Source: Nitrobacter hamburgensis X14
GTDB lineage: Bacteria > Pseudomonadota > Alphaproteobacteria > Rhizobiales > Xanthobacteraceae
DNA length: 64,000 nucleotides
Reading direction: 5' to 3'
Assembly: GCF_000013885.1 (NCBI RefSeq)
Contig: NC_007964.1
Span: 3,024,001-3,088,000 of the forward strand
Of the stretch, positions 35,808-44,316 are shown in pieces. The notes below the pieces were generated by a model. It was not told where the DNA came from and did no database searches. It worked only from the letters and a program-made list of their open reading frames with translations. The position numbers were made by a program, and so were the translations under genes. Position 1 is the first letter of the stretch. Each line of letters begins with the position of its first letter.

Positions 35808-36140
35808 GCAGCAGCTCCAATAGGTCCACAGGAGACACGTCCTTTGACGGCCGGTTACAACGTTGCGACAGGCGGTCAATGCTGATCCGAGGTGGCGGTG
35901 ACCCGAGCTACGCCCTGGCTTCGACGCCGTAGGGAGAATGGGCCTGCCGCTTCGGAGCCTCGCCCCCGAAGCGAATGCCTGCTTCATGGTTTGGATCCTG
36001 CGAGGACCCAACCGAATACAAGGTTGCGGCGCGATGCACTGCGCCCAATGGCGAGCTCCACTCGGTTCAGAAAATATCAGGAGAACCGACGCGAGAAGCC
36101 TTGACAGAACAACTCCCATACAAGGGCGTAGCCCGAGCGG
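35808..36140 (+). ncRNA. 3' non-coding region of the IS110/IS1111-type element (candidate guide RNA)
   Basis: More than 300 bases after the transposase stop carry no credible gene. The stretch has GC-rich self-complementary pieces (GCTTCGGAGCCTCGCCCCCGAAGC at 35949-35972 forms a strong hairpin; GGATCCTGCGAGGACC nearby). IS1111-type elements carry a guide (seek/bridge) RNA in this position. Assignment rests on position and structure, not on a recognised consensus. Confidence 0.4.
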
Positions 36141-36498
36141 GGGTCACCTCCTGGCGACGCTGATCCCGCTCGCGCATGTAATCCTTGATGATCGTGTAGC
36201 CGCCCGTGAACCCGCACTCGCCCTGAAGACGGTCGAACACCCGCTTGGCCGTATGGCGCTGCTTGCGCGGCACCTTCATGTCCTCGTCAAGCCAGTGATC
36301 GATCGTCGAAACAAATGCATCCAGCTTAGGCCGCCGGATCGGTGACTGACGCTGATAGCCCGGCGGCGTCGAATACGACATCATCTTGGCCACGCTATCG
36401 CGCGATATGTTGAAATGCTTTGCAGCCTGACGCCGACTCATTCCTTCAGAACAGGCCAGACGAACCTTCAGATATAATTCCACGGTATAGATCCCCAA
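36141..36498 (-). pseudogene. IS21 istA, N-terminal fragment
   Basis: Starting from TTG 36498 (GIYTVELYLKVRLACSEGMS), about 118 residues match an IS21 IstA: the HTH region RRQAAKHFNISRDSVAKMM, RKQRHTAKRVFDRLQ and GFTGGYTIIKDYMRERDQRR. After QEVTP the sequence turns into IS110-type end DNA. The DDE catalytic core is absent. Outward of the start, 36499-36595 carries IS21-like terminal repeats (GTGGCCGGCTTTTACGCCG). Confidence 0.75.
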
Positions 36499-36595
36499 CC
36501 CTCCTGCATTCGTCGCAGAAGGAAAATAGGTGGCCGGCTTTTACGCCGCCCGAAGCGGGACCATCCCGCCGCTACCGTGGACTAATTTTGCACCG

Positions 36596-36715
36596 CCGCT
36601 CTCACCAACCTACGCCGACGCCATCCTCGACCGCCTCGTCCACAACGCTCACCGCGTCGATCTCACTGGAGACAGCCTGCGCCGCACCCGCGAAAGGTCC
36701 ACCAAAAAAGATTGA
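36596..36715 (+). pseudogene. IS21 istB, C-terminal fragment
   Basis: About 38 codons ending at TGA 36713-36715 read SPTYADAILDRLVHNAHRVD followed by LTGDSLRRTRERSTKKD, the exact style of an IstB ATPase C-terminus (compare the intact copy at 48389-49141). It points the opposite way from the istA fragment beside it, so it comes from a different IS21 copy. Confidence 0.7.
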
Positions 36716-36841
36716 CCATTCACAACAAGCAATGGCACAACTTTAGCAGCCAGCGAGGCACGCGCCCTGGGCGACATCATGTCGGAATCCATGGGCGGCA
36801 TCATCTCGGAATGCCCGGGCGACTTCATCGGAATCTGCACC
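36716..36841. repeat. IS21-type terminal repeat block
   Basis: Four spaced copies of a TCGGAAT/TCGGAAC-like core in GC-rich context (CATCATGTCGGAATCCATGG, CATCATCTCGGAATGCCCGG, CTTCATCGGAATCTGC) follow the istB fragment, the multiple binding sites IS21 transposases use. They end where an IS200-type remnant begins. Confidence 0.6.
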
Positions 36842-36945
36842 CACACAATATGGTATTTGCAGTCCCACACCGTATGACTGCCAGACTTCGCCGTTTGCAT
36901 CGCCGGATGCTAATGCATCCCGTCGCCTAAAGGCGAGGGGTTTAC
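36842..36945 (-). pseudogene. IS200/IS605-type tnpA N-terminal fragment with end hairpin
   Basis: Read on the minus strand from ATG 36900, the frame starts MQTAKSGSHTVWDCKYHIVW, the well-known N-terminus of Y1 (HUH) transposases, and breaks off after VWV where the IS21 end starts. Outside the start are two hairpins, GGATGC/GCATCC at 36905-36920 and TCGCC/GGCGA at 36923-36936, as at the left end of IS200 elements. Only about 20 codons remain. Confidence 0.7.
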
Positions 36946-37003
36946 TGATCCCAGAAAGGGGACTCTAAACGTGGCACTCAATGGCTCGGTGGAAACCATG
37001 CAT

Positions 37004-38260
37004 TCACACAACGATCTGCGAGTAGGCCGCCCTCACGGCCTGCGCACTTCGCTGCCAATCGAACCTCCGCGAGCGTGCGACGCGAGCGTCGCGGTCTTGT
37101 GAGATTCGTTGCAAATTACTAGTCAGTTCTTTTATGATGACATACCAGGCTGCGACGTCAGTTGCGGGCGCGCGCAGCGTGGCGGTGCCATCAGTGATTT
37201 CGTCCATTGAGGTGGCGGCGCTGTGCGCCACCTGCGTGCCGCACGCAAGCGCCTCAACTACCGGCATGCCGAAGCCCTCATAAATAGAGGGAAACAACAA
37301 GGCGATCGCGCCCTCATATAGGCTGCGAAGTTGAATATCGGAAACGGTACCTAGAAAACGTAATGTGCCATCGCTCTTCAATGCGTCGGTTTCACGTGGC
37401 AAATCCAGATCGCCCCAGCCGGATTTGCCGACGAGCACCAGAGGGGCACGAGCGCGCTCTGCTGGCGTAAGTTGTGCGTAGGCCGAAATTAGAGTTCTCA
37501 GGTTTTTTCGGGGCTCCAACGTCCCCACCGCAAGAAGATAACCATGCAGGGATAGCCCAAATGGCGTGAGATCGGCGCGCGTGATGCCATCTCCTAACGG
37601 CTGAAAGATGTTGCTGGCGGCCGGAGAGGCAACAAAGATCTTGTCCGGCGAAGTACCATAGACGCTGGCAATCTCGGATTTACTGAACTCTGAGATTGTA
37701 TGAACCAGTGGCGCACGCGCAATGGCAGCCGGCAACCCCTCGAGATCCCGCAGCCGCTGCCGCGGATGCGCCTCTGGATATCGCACGAACGACAGATCGT
37801 AAACGACCGGCAGCGTCGGCACAGCAAGTTCCCCAACAGGAAGGTATTTGAAGGCGTGGAATAGATCGAGCGGGGTGTTGGGACCACGCACGCCGAAACG
37901 TGCGGCACGCACGTGGCGATAGATAACCCGTGCCGCGTCGATCCGCGCCAGTTTCGTCTGGAGGATGTTTTTCGCTCTCCAAAGGCGCTGAGATGAGCGG
38001 TCAATTCTAGCTTGCACCGCTACGAAACTCTTGCCTTGGAGGCGCTCGATCTCATCGAGATCGCCGAGTCGAACCGCCTGCCACCTTATGCCGGTGAACC
38101 CGGAGAAGGAAAGGTCCTCGTCATCGCGCAATAATGCCTTGAGAAGATGGAAACAATAATTCCCGACCCCGGTCATGCCAGAATAAAGAATGTCGCTGTC
38201 GATACCTACCCTGACCGCCCCTCCAGGCTCCGCCACCGTAGCTTTTGCAGAAATCATCAT
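37004..38260 (-). CDS. Glycosyltransferase family 4
   Basis: A 418-residue GT-B glycosyltransferase on the opposite strand from its neighbours. VRVGIDSDILYSGMTGVGNY opens the acceptor domain; LAVGTLEPRKNLRTLISAYA (near residue 240) and LLFPSIYEGFGMPVVEALACGTQ (EX7E, near residue 325) mark the donor domain; TSMDEITDGTATLRAP follows. The style is close to WbpX/WbpY-like enzymes of D-rhamnan clusters, fitting the gmd/rmd/wzm/wzt genes just to the right, but specificity cannot be read. Its end lies 60 bases from the IS200 remnant. It is transcribed divergently from the next GT gene across a 436-base gap. Confidence 0.82.
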   Translation of the reverse strand: MMISAKATVAEPGGAVRVGIDSDILYSGMTGVGNYCFHLLKALLRDDEDLSFSGFTGIRWQAVRLGDLDEIERLQGKSFVAVQARIDRSSQRLWRAKNILQTKLARIDAARVIYRHVRAARFGVRGPNTPLDLFHAFKYLPVGELAVPTLPVVYDLSFVRYPEAHPRQRLRDLEGLPAAIARAPLVHTISEFSKSEIASVYGTSPDKIFVASPAASNIFQPLGDGITRADLTPFGLSLHGYLLAVGTLEPRKNLRTLISAYAQLTPAERARAPLVLVGKSGWGDLDLPRETDALKSDGTLRFLGTVSDIQLRSLYEGAIALLFPSIYEGFGMPVVEALACGTQVAHSAATSMDEITDGTATLRAPATDVAAWYVIIKELTSNLQRISQDRDARVARSRRFDWQRSAQAVRAAYSQIVV

Positions 38261-38696
38261 TATCTCGCGTATATGCTCGTTGTTGCAGCGTTATGTGTGC
38301 ATCTTGGCAAAAGAAAACTCGATTTCGCCGCGAGCTATTCAAAATGCGGTCGGTTAGCAGACCTCACGCTACCGCCACCTCTCTCAGAGTGACATTTATG
38401 CCACGTTTATATGTAGAAGACACCTATCGCGTGTAGCAACTTCAAAAAGCTTCATTTCGGACACGGTTTTCGGAAAACCTCCTAGTCGGAATCCCGGTGT
38501 GGCTGAGCTTGAGTACCGGCCGTTAGCATTATATTGCATTACCAAAATCGGAGTCGACTCAGATTGGACGCGCGGTTCGTCAAAGCCGGCCGTCGGATCG
38601 TGACTGAGGATCCCTATATGTTAACAAGCGCGACACTCGACCCATCAGGTTTTCACAGGGTCGCGCCGACTGTCTTCTCCGATTTGATATCGTTTC
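38261..38696. promoter_or_regulatory. Divergent intergenic region between two glycosyltransferase genes
   Basis: AT-rich, no gene seen. It must carry the promoters of both divergent transcription units (GT at 38260 leftward, GT-wzm-wzt rightward). Nothing resembling a known operator or a JUMPstart element was recognised. Confidence 0.45.
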
Positions 38697-39857
38697 ATGC
38701 AGGGCTCGTTGAAAATTCTTCATAGCTATAAAGTCTACCGACCCGATATCGACGGCGGCATTCCGTTTGTCATTGCTGCGCTCAGCCGGCTCGTCGATAA
38801 CGACGTCACAAACGGCATTCTGGTTGCCAGGCGGGTCGGAAAGGCGCGCCGCTACGTGATCGATGACGTTCCGGTGGAAGCACTTTCGTCATTGGGCACG
38901 ATATTCTCAACTCCCATAGCCCCTGCTTTTCCGCTTGTGCTGCTCAGGCGTTCGAGCGCGGTTGACATCGTGGTCCATCATGCCCCGTTCCCGCTCGCGG
39001 ATATGGTGTCAAGCTTTTTACCTGATGACGTCGCGCTGATCGTTTACTGGCACGCAGATATCGTAGGCCATTCGTGGTTGAAAACATTGATGACTCCGGT
39101 GATCAAAAGGACCTTGCGGCGTGCCAACCGCATCGTCGTTTCCGATCGCACCATTGTCGACAACTCTCCCCTTCTATCCCCCTTCGCTGACAAGTGCGTA
39201 GTTGTCCCCTACGGGGTGGATGTGGACTTTTGGAATACCCCTAGCGCAATGGAGCGCAACACGGCCTTGAGGCTTCGGGACCAGTATCCGCGCATGGTCC
39301 TGACGATTGGGCGGCTTGTGCCGTATAAGGGGCTCGACGTTCTTCTTCGCGCGATGCAGGAGCTGGATGCACAACTGATTATCATCGGCGAGGGACCGCT
39401 CGAAATGGACCTTAAACGAACGGCGTCGGACACCGGACTCACAGCGCGCGTCACGTTTGCCGGGCGATTGGCACGGAGCGACATGAAGACCTATCTTCAC
39501 GCCGCACGCGTGCTGGCATTTCCCTCGGTCACGAGCGCGGAGGCGTTTGGCATCGTCCAACTCGAAGCCATGGCCGCAGGCCTTCCGATCGTCAACACAG
39601 CACTGACGACCGCGGTCCCGCATATCGCGCGCCACGAAAAGGAGTCGCTGACCGTTCCGCACCATGATTCCCACGCGTTGGCTGCAGCGATTAGGCGAAT
39701 CCTCGACGAGCCGACGCTGGCTGGGCGACTTGGAGAAGCAGGACATCTCCGTGCGCGGACAGAATACAGCAATGATCGGTTTCTTTCTCGTATGAAGGTA
39801 GTCTACGACGAGGTCACTCAGTCTTGCCAACGCAATCGATCGAACACAGTCGGATAG
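38697..39857 (+). CDS. Glycosyltransferase family 4
   Basis: A 386-residue GT-B glycosyltransferase. The N-terminal domain has KILHSYKVYRPDIDGGIPFV, typical of WbpZ/WfcD-like mannosyl- or rhamnosyltransferases, and CVVVPYGVDVDFWNTPSAME. The donor domain has VLTIGRLVPYKGLDVLLRAM (near residue 200) and SVTSAEAFGIVQLEAMAAGL (EX7E, near residue 281). It is the first gene of a three-gene unit: wzm follows after nine bases and wzt after that. Role: build the chain that the ABC exporter carries to the periplasm. Confidence 0.85.
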   Translation: MQGSLKILHSYKVYRPDIDGGIPFVIAALSRLVDNDVTNGILVARRVGKARRYVIDDVPVEALSSLGTIFSTPIAPAFPLVLLRRSSAVDIVVHHAPFPLADMVSSFLPDDVALIVYWHADIVGHSWLKTLMTPVIKRTLRRANRIVVSDRTIVDNSPLLSPFADKCVVVPYGVDVDFWNTPSAMERNTALRLRDQYPRMVLTIGRLVPYKGLDVLLRAMQELDAQLIIIGEGPLEMDLKRTASDTGLTARVTFAGRLARSDMKTYLHAARVLAFPSVTSAEAFGIVQLEAMAAGLPIVNTALTTAVPHIARHEKESLTVPHHDSHALAAAIRRILDEPTLAGRLGEAGHLRARTEYSNDRFLSRMKVVYDEVTQSCQRNRSNTVG

Positions 39858-39866
39858 TTTAGCCTC

Positions 39867-40724
39867 ATGACATTTGCTCTTGACAATACTAGCAGGAAGC
39901 CATCACCGCCCCAAATCGTAACGCAAGGCGGCCTTGGCAATGCAACGGCTGTTGCGGTCACCGACATCGTTTCCGGCGCTCTGCTGTGGCGGCTTTGGGC
40001 GCGGCTCGGCTGGAATGATATTCTGCAACGTTACCGTCGCTCGCTGCTTGGGCCATTATGGCTAACGGCTAGCATGGCCATCATGGTGGTTGCGCTTGGC
40101 ATCCTGTATGCAAAACTCTTCAAAACCCCGGTCGACAACCTTCTGCCGTTTTTGTGCGTCGGCTTTTTGGTCTGGACGCTGATTGCAAGTTTTCTAGTCG
40201 AAGCAGGAACGCTCTTCACCGGCTCCGAATCCTATATCAAGCAAATACGGCTGCCCTACTCCGTATATGTCTATCGATCTTGCTGGAGCAAGCTGATCAT
40301 CTTCGCGCACAATGCCGTCATTTATCTGGGCGTGATTCTTTATTTCAAGATTTGGCCGGGCGCAGTTTCGCTGCTGGCGATTCCTGGCCTGATACTCGTA
40401 CTGTTAAACGGCGCGATCATTAGCCTTTTCATCGGGATGGTATCAGCGCGGTTCCGCGATATACCTCAGCTCATCGCTTCGTTCGTACAGATCGTATTTT
40501 TTGTCACACCGATTTTCTGGATGCCAAGCCTGCTGCAGGGACGCACATTCGTTTTGGATTTCAATCCGTTTTATCATTTAGTGGAAATCGTCCGAGCACC
40601 GCTGCTGGGGTTAGTGCCTTCCAGCAAAAGCTATTTGGCGATTCTCTTGATCACCCTCATCAACACCGCGGTCACGGGAGCATTTTTTGCACGCTTTCGC
40701 TCGCGGATTTCTTATTGGGTCTGA
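39867..40724 (+). CDS. wzm: ABC-2 polysaccharide export permease
   Basis: A 285-residue inner-membrane protein of the Wzm/KpsM family with six predicted hydrophobic helices. The first cytoplasmic helix WARLGWNDILQRYRRSLLGP and the first membrane helices LWLTASMAIMVVALGILYAK and LPFLCVGFLVWTLIASFLV fit the family, as do IKQIRLPYSVYVYRSCWSK and LNGAIISLFIGMVSARFRDI. It forms the channel through which the lipid-linked polysaccharide crosses the inner membrane, energised by the Wzt subunit encoded six bases downstream. Confidence 0.9.
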   Translation: MTFALDNTSRKPSPPQIVTQGGLGNATAVAVTDIVSGALLWRLWARLGWNDILQRYRRSLLGPLWLTASMAIMVVALGILYAKLFKTPVDNLLPFLCVGFLVWTLIASFLVEAGTLFTGSESYIKQIRLPYSVYVYRSCWSKLIIFAHNAVIYLGVILYFKIWPGAVSLLAIPGLILVLLNGAIISLFIGMVSARFRDIPQLIASFVQIVFFVTPIFWMPSLLQGRTFVLDFNPFYHLVEIVRAPLLGLVPSSKSYLAILLITLINTAVTGAFFARFRSRISYWV

Positions 40725-40730
40725 ATTTGT

Positions 40731-41522
40731 ATGTCCAAAGCATCGATCGAAGCATCGCTAGGAGCGGCGTTGTCGCTTGAAAACGTCAGCGTTTCGTTTC
40801 CGATATATCACGGCGGATCGCGGTCCTTGAAGAAGAGCCTGCTGTTTCGCGGCTCGGGTGGCCAGCTTGCCACAGATGCCAACGATCGCATTACAGTCGA
40901 AGCACTGCGACATGTTTCGTTGCAATTTGAGGTTGGTGATCGCGTGGCGCTCATCGGATCGAATGGCGCTGGTAAGACGACGCTTTTGCGGGTTATGGCA
41001 GGCGTGTATGAACCTGTGAGCGGCACTGCCCGTACGCGCGGACGGATCTCGCCGATGTTCGACATCAGTCTGGGCATAGACAGTGAAATCAGTGGCTATG
41101 ACAACATCCGTCTCCGCGGACTTATTCTAGGGTTAAGTCCAGAAGAGATCGAGGAGCGCATGGCGGATATCGTCGAATTCACCGAGTTGGGCGACTATCT
41201 CGATATTCCAGTCCGAACCTATTCATCCGGCATGATGACGCGCCTGACGTTCGCCGTCGCGACGTGCTTTGAGCCGGAGATCTTGTTGATGGACGAATGG
41301 ATCATGGCGGGCGATGCGGCCTTTTTGTCCAAGGCCCAGCACCGCGTCGAGACATTCGTCGAGAAGGCGAGCATTCTCGTCCTGGCATCACATAGCGCCG
41401 AGGTCCTAAAACGCTGGTGTAACAAGGGTGTTCTGATGCACAAGGGCGAGGTTAGGTTCGAGGGTGAACTCGCCCAAACTCTTGACGCCTATGCTGAGGT
41501 CACGTCTCGCGACACTGTTTGA
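40731..41522 (+). CDS. wzt: ABC transporter ATPase of polysaccharide export, no C-terminal domain
   Basis: The 263-residue ATPase has Walker A ALIGSNGAGKTTLLRVMAGV (near residue 74), the signature region VRTYSSGMMTRLTFAVATCF (near residue 161), Walker B EILLMDEWIMAGD (near residue 183) and the switch His in VLASHSAEVL. It lacks the C-terminal beta-sandwich that many Wzt proteins use to recognise a capped chain end, ending shortly after the ATPase core. Export is therefore probably not gated by a terminal modification, as in group 2 capsule-like or uncapped systems. It is coupled to wzm. Confidence 0.9.
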   Translation: MSKASIEASLGAALSLENVSVSFPIYHGGSRSLKKSLLFRGSGGQLATDANDRITVEALRHVSLQFEVGDRVALIGSNGAGKTTLLRVMAGVYEPVSGTARTRGRISPMFDISLGIDSEISGYDNIRLRGLILGLSPEEIEERMADIVEFTELGDYLDIPVRTYSSGMMTRLTFAVATCFEPEILLMDEWIMAGDAAFLSKAQHRVETFVEKASILVLASHSAEVLKRWCNKGVLMHKGEVRFEGELAQTLDAYAEVTSRDTV

Positions 41523-41813
41523 GCGATGATGGTAGGCTAAAATTGAAATGGATTATTCTTGGGATAGTTGTTATCGAGGCCGCAGATATCTTCTCCTTGA
41601 GAACCACAGAGAACGAGTCGATCCAGATTCCGATTTAGACGCCGCGCACATCGGCGATGGTGGACGAGATGCAGACCGGCAGTTGCCTTAGCGGGGACAA
41701 TTTTCCACAGTGCTTGCGGCCCCTCGAACCGTCATAACGGCGTTGGACAGAGGACGTTGGTGAACGGCTCCGTTATCTAGTTCGAGAGAATCAATCCACA
41801 GCGAGTGTAAACG
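41523..41813. other. Intergenic region between wzt and gmd
   Basis: About 290 bases without a credible gene. It probably contains the gmd promoter. An imperfect inverted repeat (CATAACGGCG... GGCTCCGTTAT, 41735-41777) lies 40 bases before gmd and could be an operator or hairpin. Confidence 0.35.
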
Positions 41814-42803
41814 ATGCAAGCGAGACGAGCGCTGATTACGGGAGTGACCGGACAAGACGGAGCGTATCTTTCAAAATTTCTGCTCGAGAAGGGTTATGAT
41901 GTTCACGGGTTGCTGCGTCGTAGCGCGTCGGCCGACGTGGTCGATGCGCGGTTGAAATGGCTCGGCGTCGCTGGAAAGATCACGCTGCACGATGGTAACC
42001 TGACCGACCTCTCCGGACTCCTCCGGGTATTGCAAGATGTGCAGCCGGCTGAGGTTTACAATCTGGGAGCGCAGTCGTTCGTCAAATCATCTTGGCAACA
42101 GCCCCTTCTGACTAGCACCGTGACGGGACTTGGTGCAGCCCATATGCTGGAGGCGGTTCGGATCGCCTGCCCCAAGGCACGATTTTATCAAGCATCCTCT
42201 TCAGAGATGTTCGGATTAATCCAGGAGCCGCGACAGTCCGAAACAACGCCGTTTTATCCACGCTCGCCCTATGCGGCCGCGAAGCTCTATGCTCACTGGA
42301 TGACGGTCAACTATCGCGAGAGCTTTGGGCTACATGCTTCAAGTGGCATCCTGTTTAACCATGAATCGCCGTTGCGCGGGATCGAGTTTGTCACCCGCAA
42401 GATCACAGATGGCGTTGCGCAGATCAAGCTGGGTCTGGAAACAACGTTGGCGCTGGGCAATCTCGATGCCAAGCGCGACTGGGGCCATGCACGCGACTAT
42501 GTCAAAGCGATGTGGCTAATGTTGCAACAAGACACGCCGGATGACTATGTCGTTGCCACCGGTCGCACCGTCTCAGTGCGAGATTTCTGTAAGTTGGCTT
42601 TCAATCATGTCGGCCTGAATATGGAGGATCATGTCGTCACAGACCCGCGCTATATGCGGCCTGCTGAAGTAGATGTTCTGCTCGGCAATGCCGACAAGGC
42701 GCGCGACAGACTTGGCTGGGTGGCGGAAACGCGCCTTGAAGACTTGGTTGCTGAAATGATTGAAGCCGATCTCGCGCGCCTTAAACGCCATCAGCATCTG
42801 TAA
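41814..42803 (+). CDS. gmd: GDP-mannose 4,6-dehydratase
   Basis: The 329-residue SDR converts GDP-D-mannose to GDP-4-keto-6-deoxymannose. NADP motif RALITGVTGQDGAYLSKFLL at the start, the RSASADVVDARLKWL loop, YQASSSEMFGLIQEPRQSET with the catalytic Ser/Glu, YxxxK in YPRSPYAAAKLYAHW (near residue 150), and the Gmd-specific GILFNHESPLRGIEFVTRK and NLDAKRDWGHARDYVKAM. Length and motifs are diagnostic. It is followed after 13 bases by rmd, so together they yield GDP-D-rhamnose. Confidence 0.95.
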   Translation: MQARRALITGVTGQDGAYLSKFLLEKGYDVHGLLRRSASADVVDARLKWLGVAGKITLHDGNLTDLSGLLRVLQDVQPAEVYNLGAQSFVKSSWQQPLLTSTVTGLGAAHMLEAVRIACPKARFYQASSSEMFGLIQEPRQSETTPFYPRSPYAAAKLYAHWMTVNYRESFGLHASSGILFNHESPLRGIEFVTRKITDGVAQIKLGLETTLALGNLDAKRDWGHARDYVKAMWLMLQQDTPDDYVVATGRTVSVRDFCKLAFNHVGLNMEDHVVTDPRYMRPAEVDVLLGNADKARDRLGWVAETRLEDLVAEMIEADLARLKRHQHL

Positions 42804-42816
42804 TGCTGCGCACAAC

Positions 42817-43779
42817 ATGACCATACGGGTTTTAATGACGGGGTCGGATGGCTTTGTCGGCCCTCATATCGAGAAAGCCTTGCGCAGAATCTGCGGTGCG
42901 GAGACTGAGATCGTCGCAACCTCGAAGGCTGGTGGCGTGCATCCTCAGCTGGGGGAAATGCAAGCGCTCGATGTCACCGACGCAGCCGCCGTGCATGCGA
43001 CCATCGCCCGAAACGACCCCACCCATGTGCTGCATCTTGCGGCAATCGCCGCTGTTGGTGCAGCCTCCACCGATCCCGGGACAGCATGGGCTGTGCATGT
43101 CGGCGGGACGCGCAATCTTGCGCAGGCGCTGCTTGATCACGCGCCACGTTGTTGGCTGCTCAATGTCGGATCCGGCCTGATCTATGGCGAAACAGCCAAG
43201 TCCGGTCGGCTGCTTGACGAAAGCGCCGTGCCGGCTCCTGTCGATGACTACGGCGTCACCAAAGCCGCGGCCGATCTTGCACTCGGGGCGTTGGTACGGC
43301 GAGGGCTGAAGGTGATACGGCTGCGGCCGTTTAATCATACAGGGGCCCGCCAGACCGAAGCCTTTGTGATCCCTGCGTTCGCGATGCAGATTGCGCGGAT
43401 TGAAGCCGGGCAGATCGAACCCGTCCTGAGAGTTGGCAACCTTGACGCCGAACGCGACTTCCTCGATGTGCGCGACGTTGCGCGCGCTTACGCACTGACC
43501 GTCCAGCGCTCCGATTCCCTCGAACCAGGCCTCATTTTGAATGTTGCGTCCGGCATTCCCCGCCGCATCGGTGATCTTCTGCTAAAACTCCTGACGCAAA
43601 GCACCGTGCCGATCACGATCGAGCATGACCCGGAAAGAAGGCGCCCGAGCGACCTGCCACGCATCATTGGCGATGCCACCCGTGCCCGCGAACTTCTGGG
43701 GTGGCGCCCTGAATATACCCTTGATGACACACTGCGTGCGGTCCTCGACGATTGCCGTCGCCGTGCTGCACGAGACTGA
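42817..43779 (+). CDS. rmd: GDP-6-deoxy-D-lyxo-4-hexulose reductase
   Basis: The 320-residue SDR reduces the product of Gmd to GDP-D-rhamnose. ATG at 42817 gives MTIRVLMTGSDGFVGPHIEK with the NAD motif; VLHLAAIAAVGAASTDPGTA, the catalytic YGVTKAAADLALGALVRR (YxxxK, near residue 147) and VIRLRPFNHTGARQTEAFV follow, the last being typical of Rmd. NLDAERDFLDVRDVARAY is the sugar-binding segment. It sits 13 bases after gmd. D-rhamnose is the building block of A-band-like O-polysaccharides, consistent with neighbouring wzm, wzt and GT4 genes. Confidence 0.88.
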   Translation: MTIRVLMTGSDGFVGPHIEKALRRICGAETEIVATSKAGGVHPQLGEMQALDVTDAAAVHATIARNDPTHVLHLAAIAAVGAASTDPGTAWAVHVGGTRNLAQALLDHAPRCWLLNVGSGLIYGETAKSGRLLDESAVPAPVDDYGVTKAAADLALGALVRRGLKVIRLRPFNHTGARQTEAFVIPAFAMQIARIEAGQIEPVLRVGNLDAERDFLDVRDVARAYALTVQRSDSLEPGLILNVASGIPRRIGDLLLKLLTQSTVPITIEHDPERRRPSDLPRIIGDATRARELLGWRPEYTLDDTLRAVLDDCRRRAARD

Positions 43780-43941
43780 GTGACTGGCTAAGAAACCGAA
43801 AAGCGAGTTCATCAATCATTTCCCTTTGCCGAGAACTTAACGGCGAGGAGACGAAGCCGTGCACTTCCGAGATCTTCCGGTCTTTAGTCAATCAGGTCGA
43901 CCTGGTTCCGGAGGATCGAGCCGCGCGGCTTCGCGCCCCTC

Positions 43942-43985
43942 TCTGGAAGACGGTATCCATCGCTTCTGGAAGACGGTATCCATCG
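43942..43985. repeat. Two-copy tandem repeat, 23-base period
   Basis: TCTGGAAGACGGTATCCATCG occurs at 43942-43962 and again at 43965-43985, separated by CT. Probably a slippage duplication in intergenic DNA. Confidence 0.85.
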
Positions 43986-44181
43986 TTTTGCAGCGTGGTA
44001 TTGTCGTTATCATCGGGTCGGCTAGTGGTCCGGCTCTTAGGATTGCCTCATGACCCGATCCCGCCCCGTCAAACGAACGTCTCAGTCCAAACACGTCATG
44101 ATCATAAGGTTTTGAGTATCCCTATGATCCGGGTTCGCATCAAGGTGGCTGCAAGGAAATGCGAACGTCGGAATCGGGAGC

Positions 44182-44286
44182 TAGAGCATGATCCCGAAAA
44201 GTGGAAACCGGTTTTCGGATAAGATCATGCTCAATCGAAAGGATTAAGGCTAGAGTCTGAATTCAGCGCAGTTGAATCAGACTCTA
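44182..44286. repeat. Dispersed palindromic repeat, type B, copy 2
   Basis: TAGAGCATGATCCCGAAAAG, TGGAAACCGGTTTTCGGATA and AGATCATGCTC are the inverted counterpart of the copy at 14298-14400. The final part carries its own inverted repeat (TAGAGTCTGA ... TCAGACTCTA at 44251-44286). It lies directly upstream of manC and likely forms its leader or promoter region. Confidence 0.75.
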
Positions 44287-44316
44287 ATGGACAGATCAGC
44301 ATGTGGAGATTGTCTT

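Larger units (their letters stand above)
34521..36140 (+). mobile_element. IS110-family (IS1111-like) insertion sequence
   Basis: One intact IS110-type transposase (34650-35807) with about 130 bases of left leader and over 300 bases of structured non-coding DNA to the right. The element sits inside an IS21 istA remnant on its right side. IS110-type elements leave no target duplication and lack true terminal inverted repeats, so the ends given are approximate. Confidence 0.7.
43780..44316. other. Intergenic region rmd-manC
   Basis: About 540 bases with no gene I can support. It contains a two-copy 21-base tandem repeat (43942-43985) and a type B dispersed repeat (44182-44286) that reaches to 30 bases before the manC start. 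Frames in the first part of the region look random. Confidence 0.5.

Noticed and set aside
43752..44222. Open frame between rmd and manC
   Set aside because: It overlaps the end of rmd, contains the tandem repeat and enters the type B repeat; composition is not protein-like.
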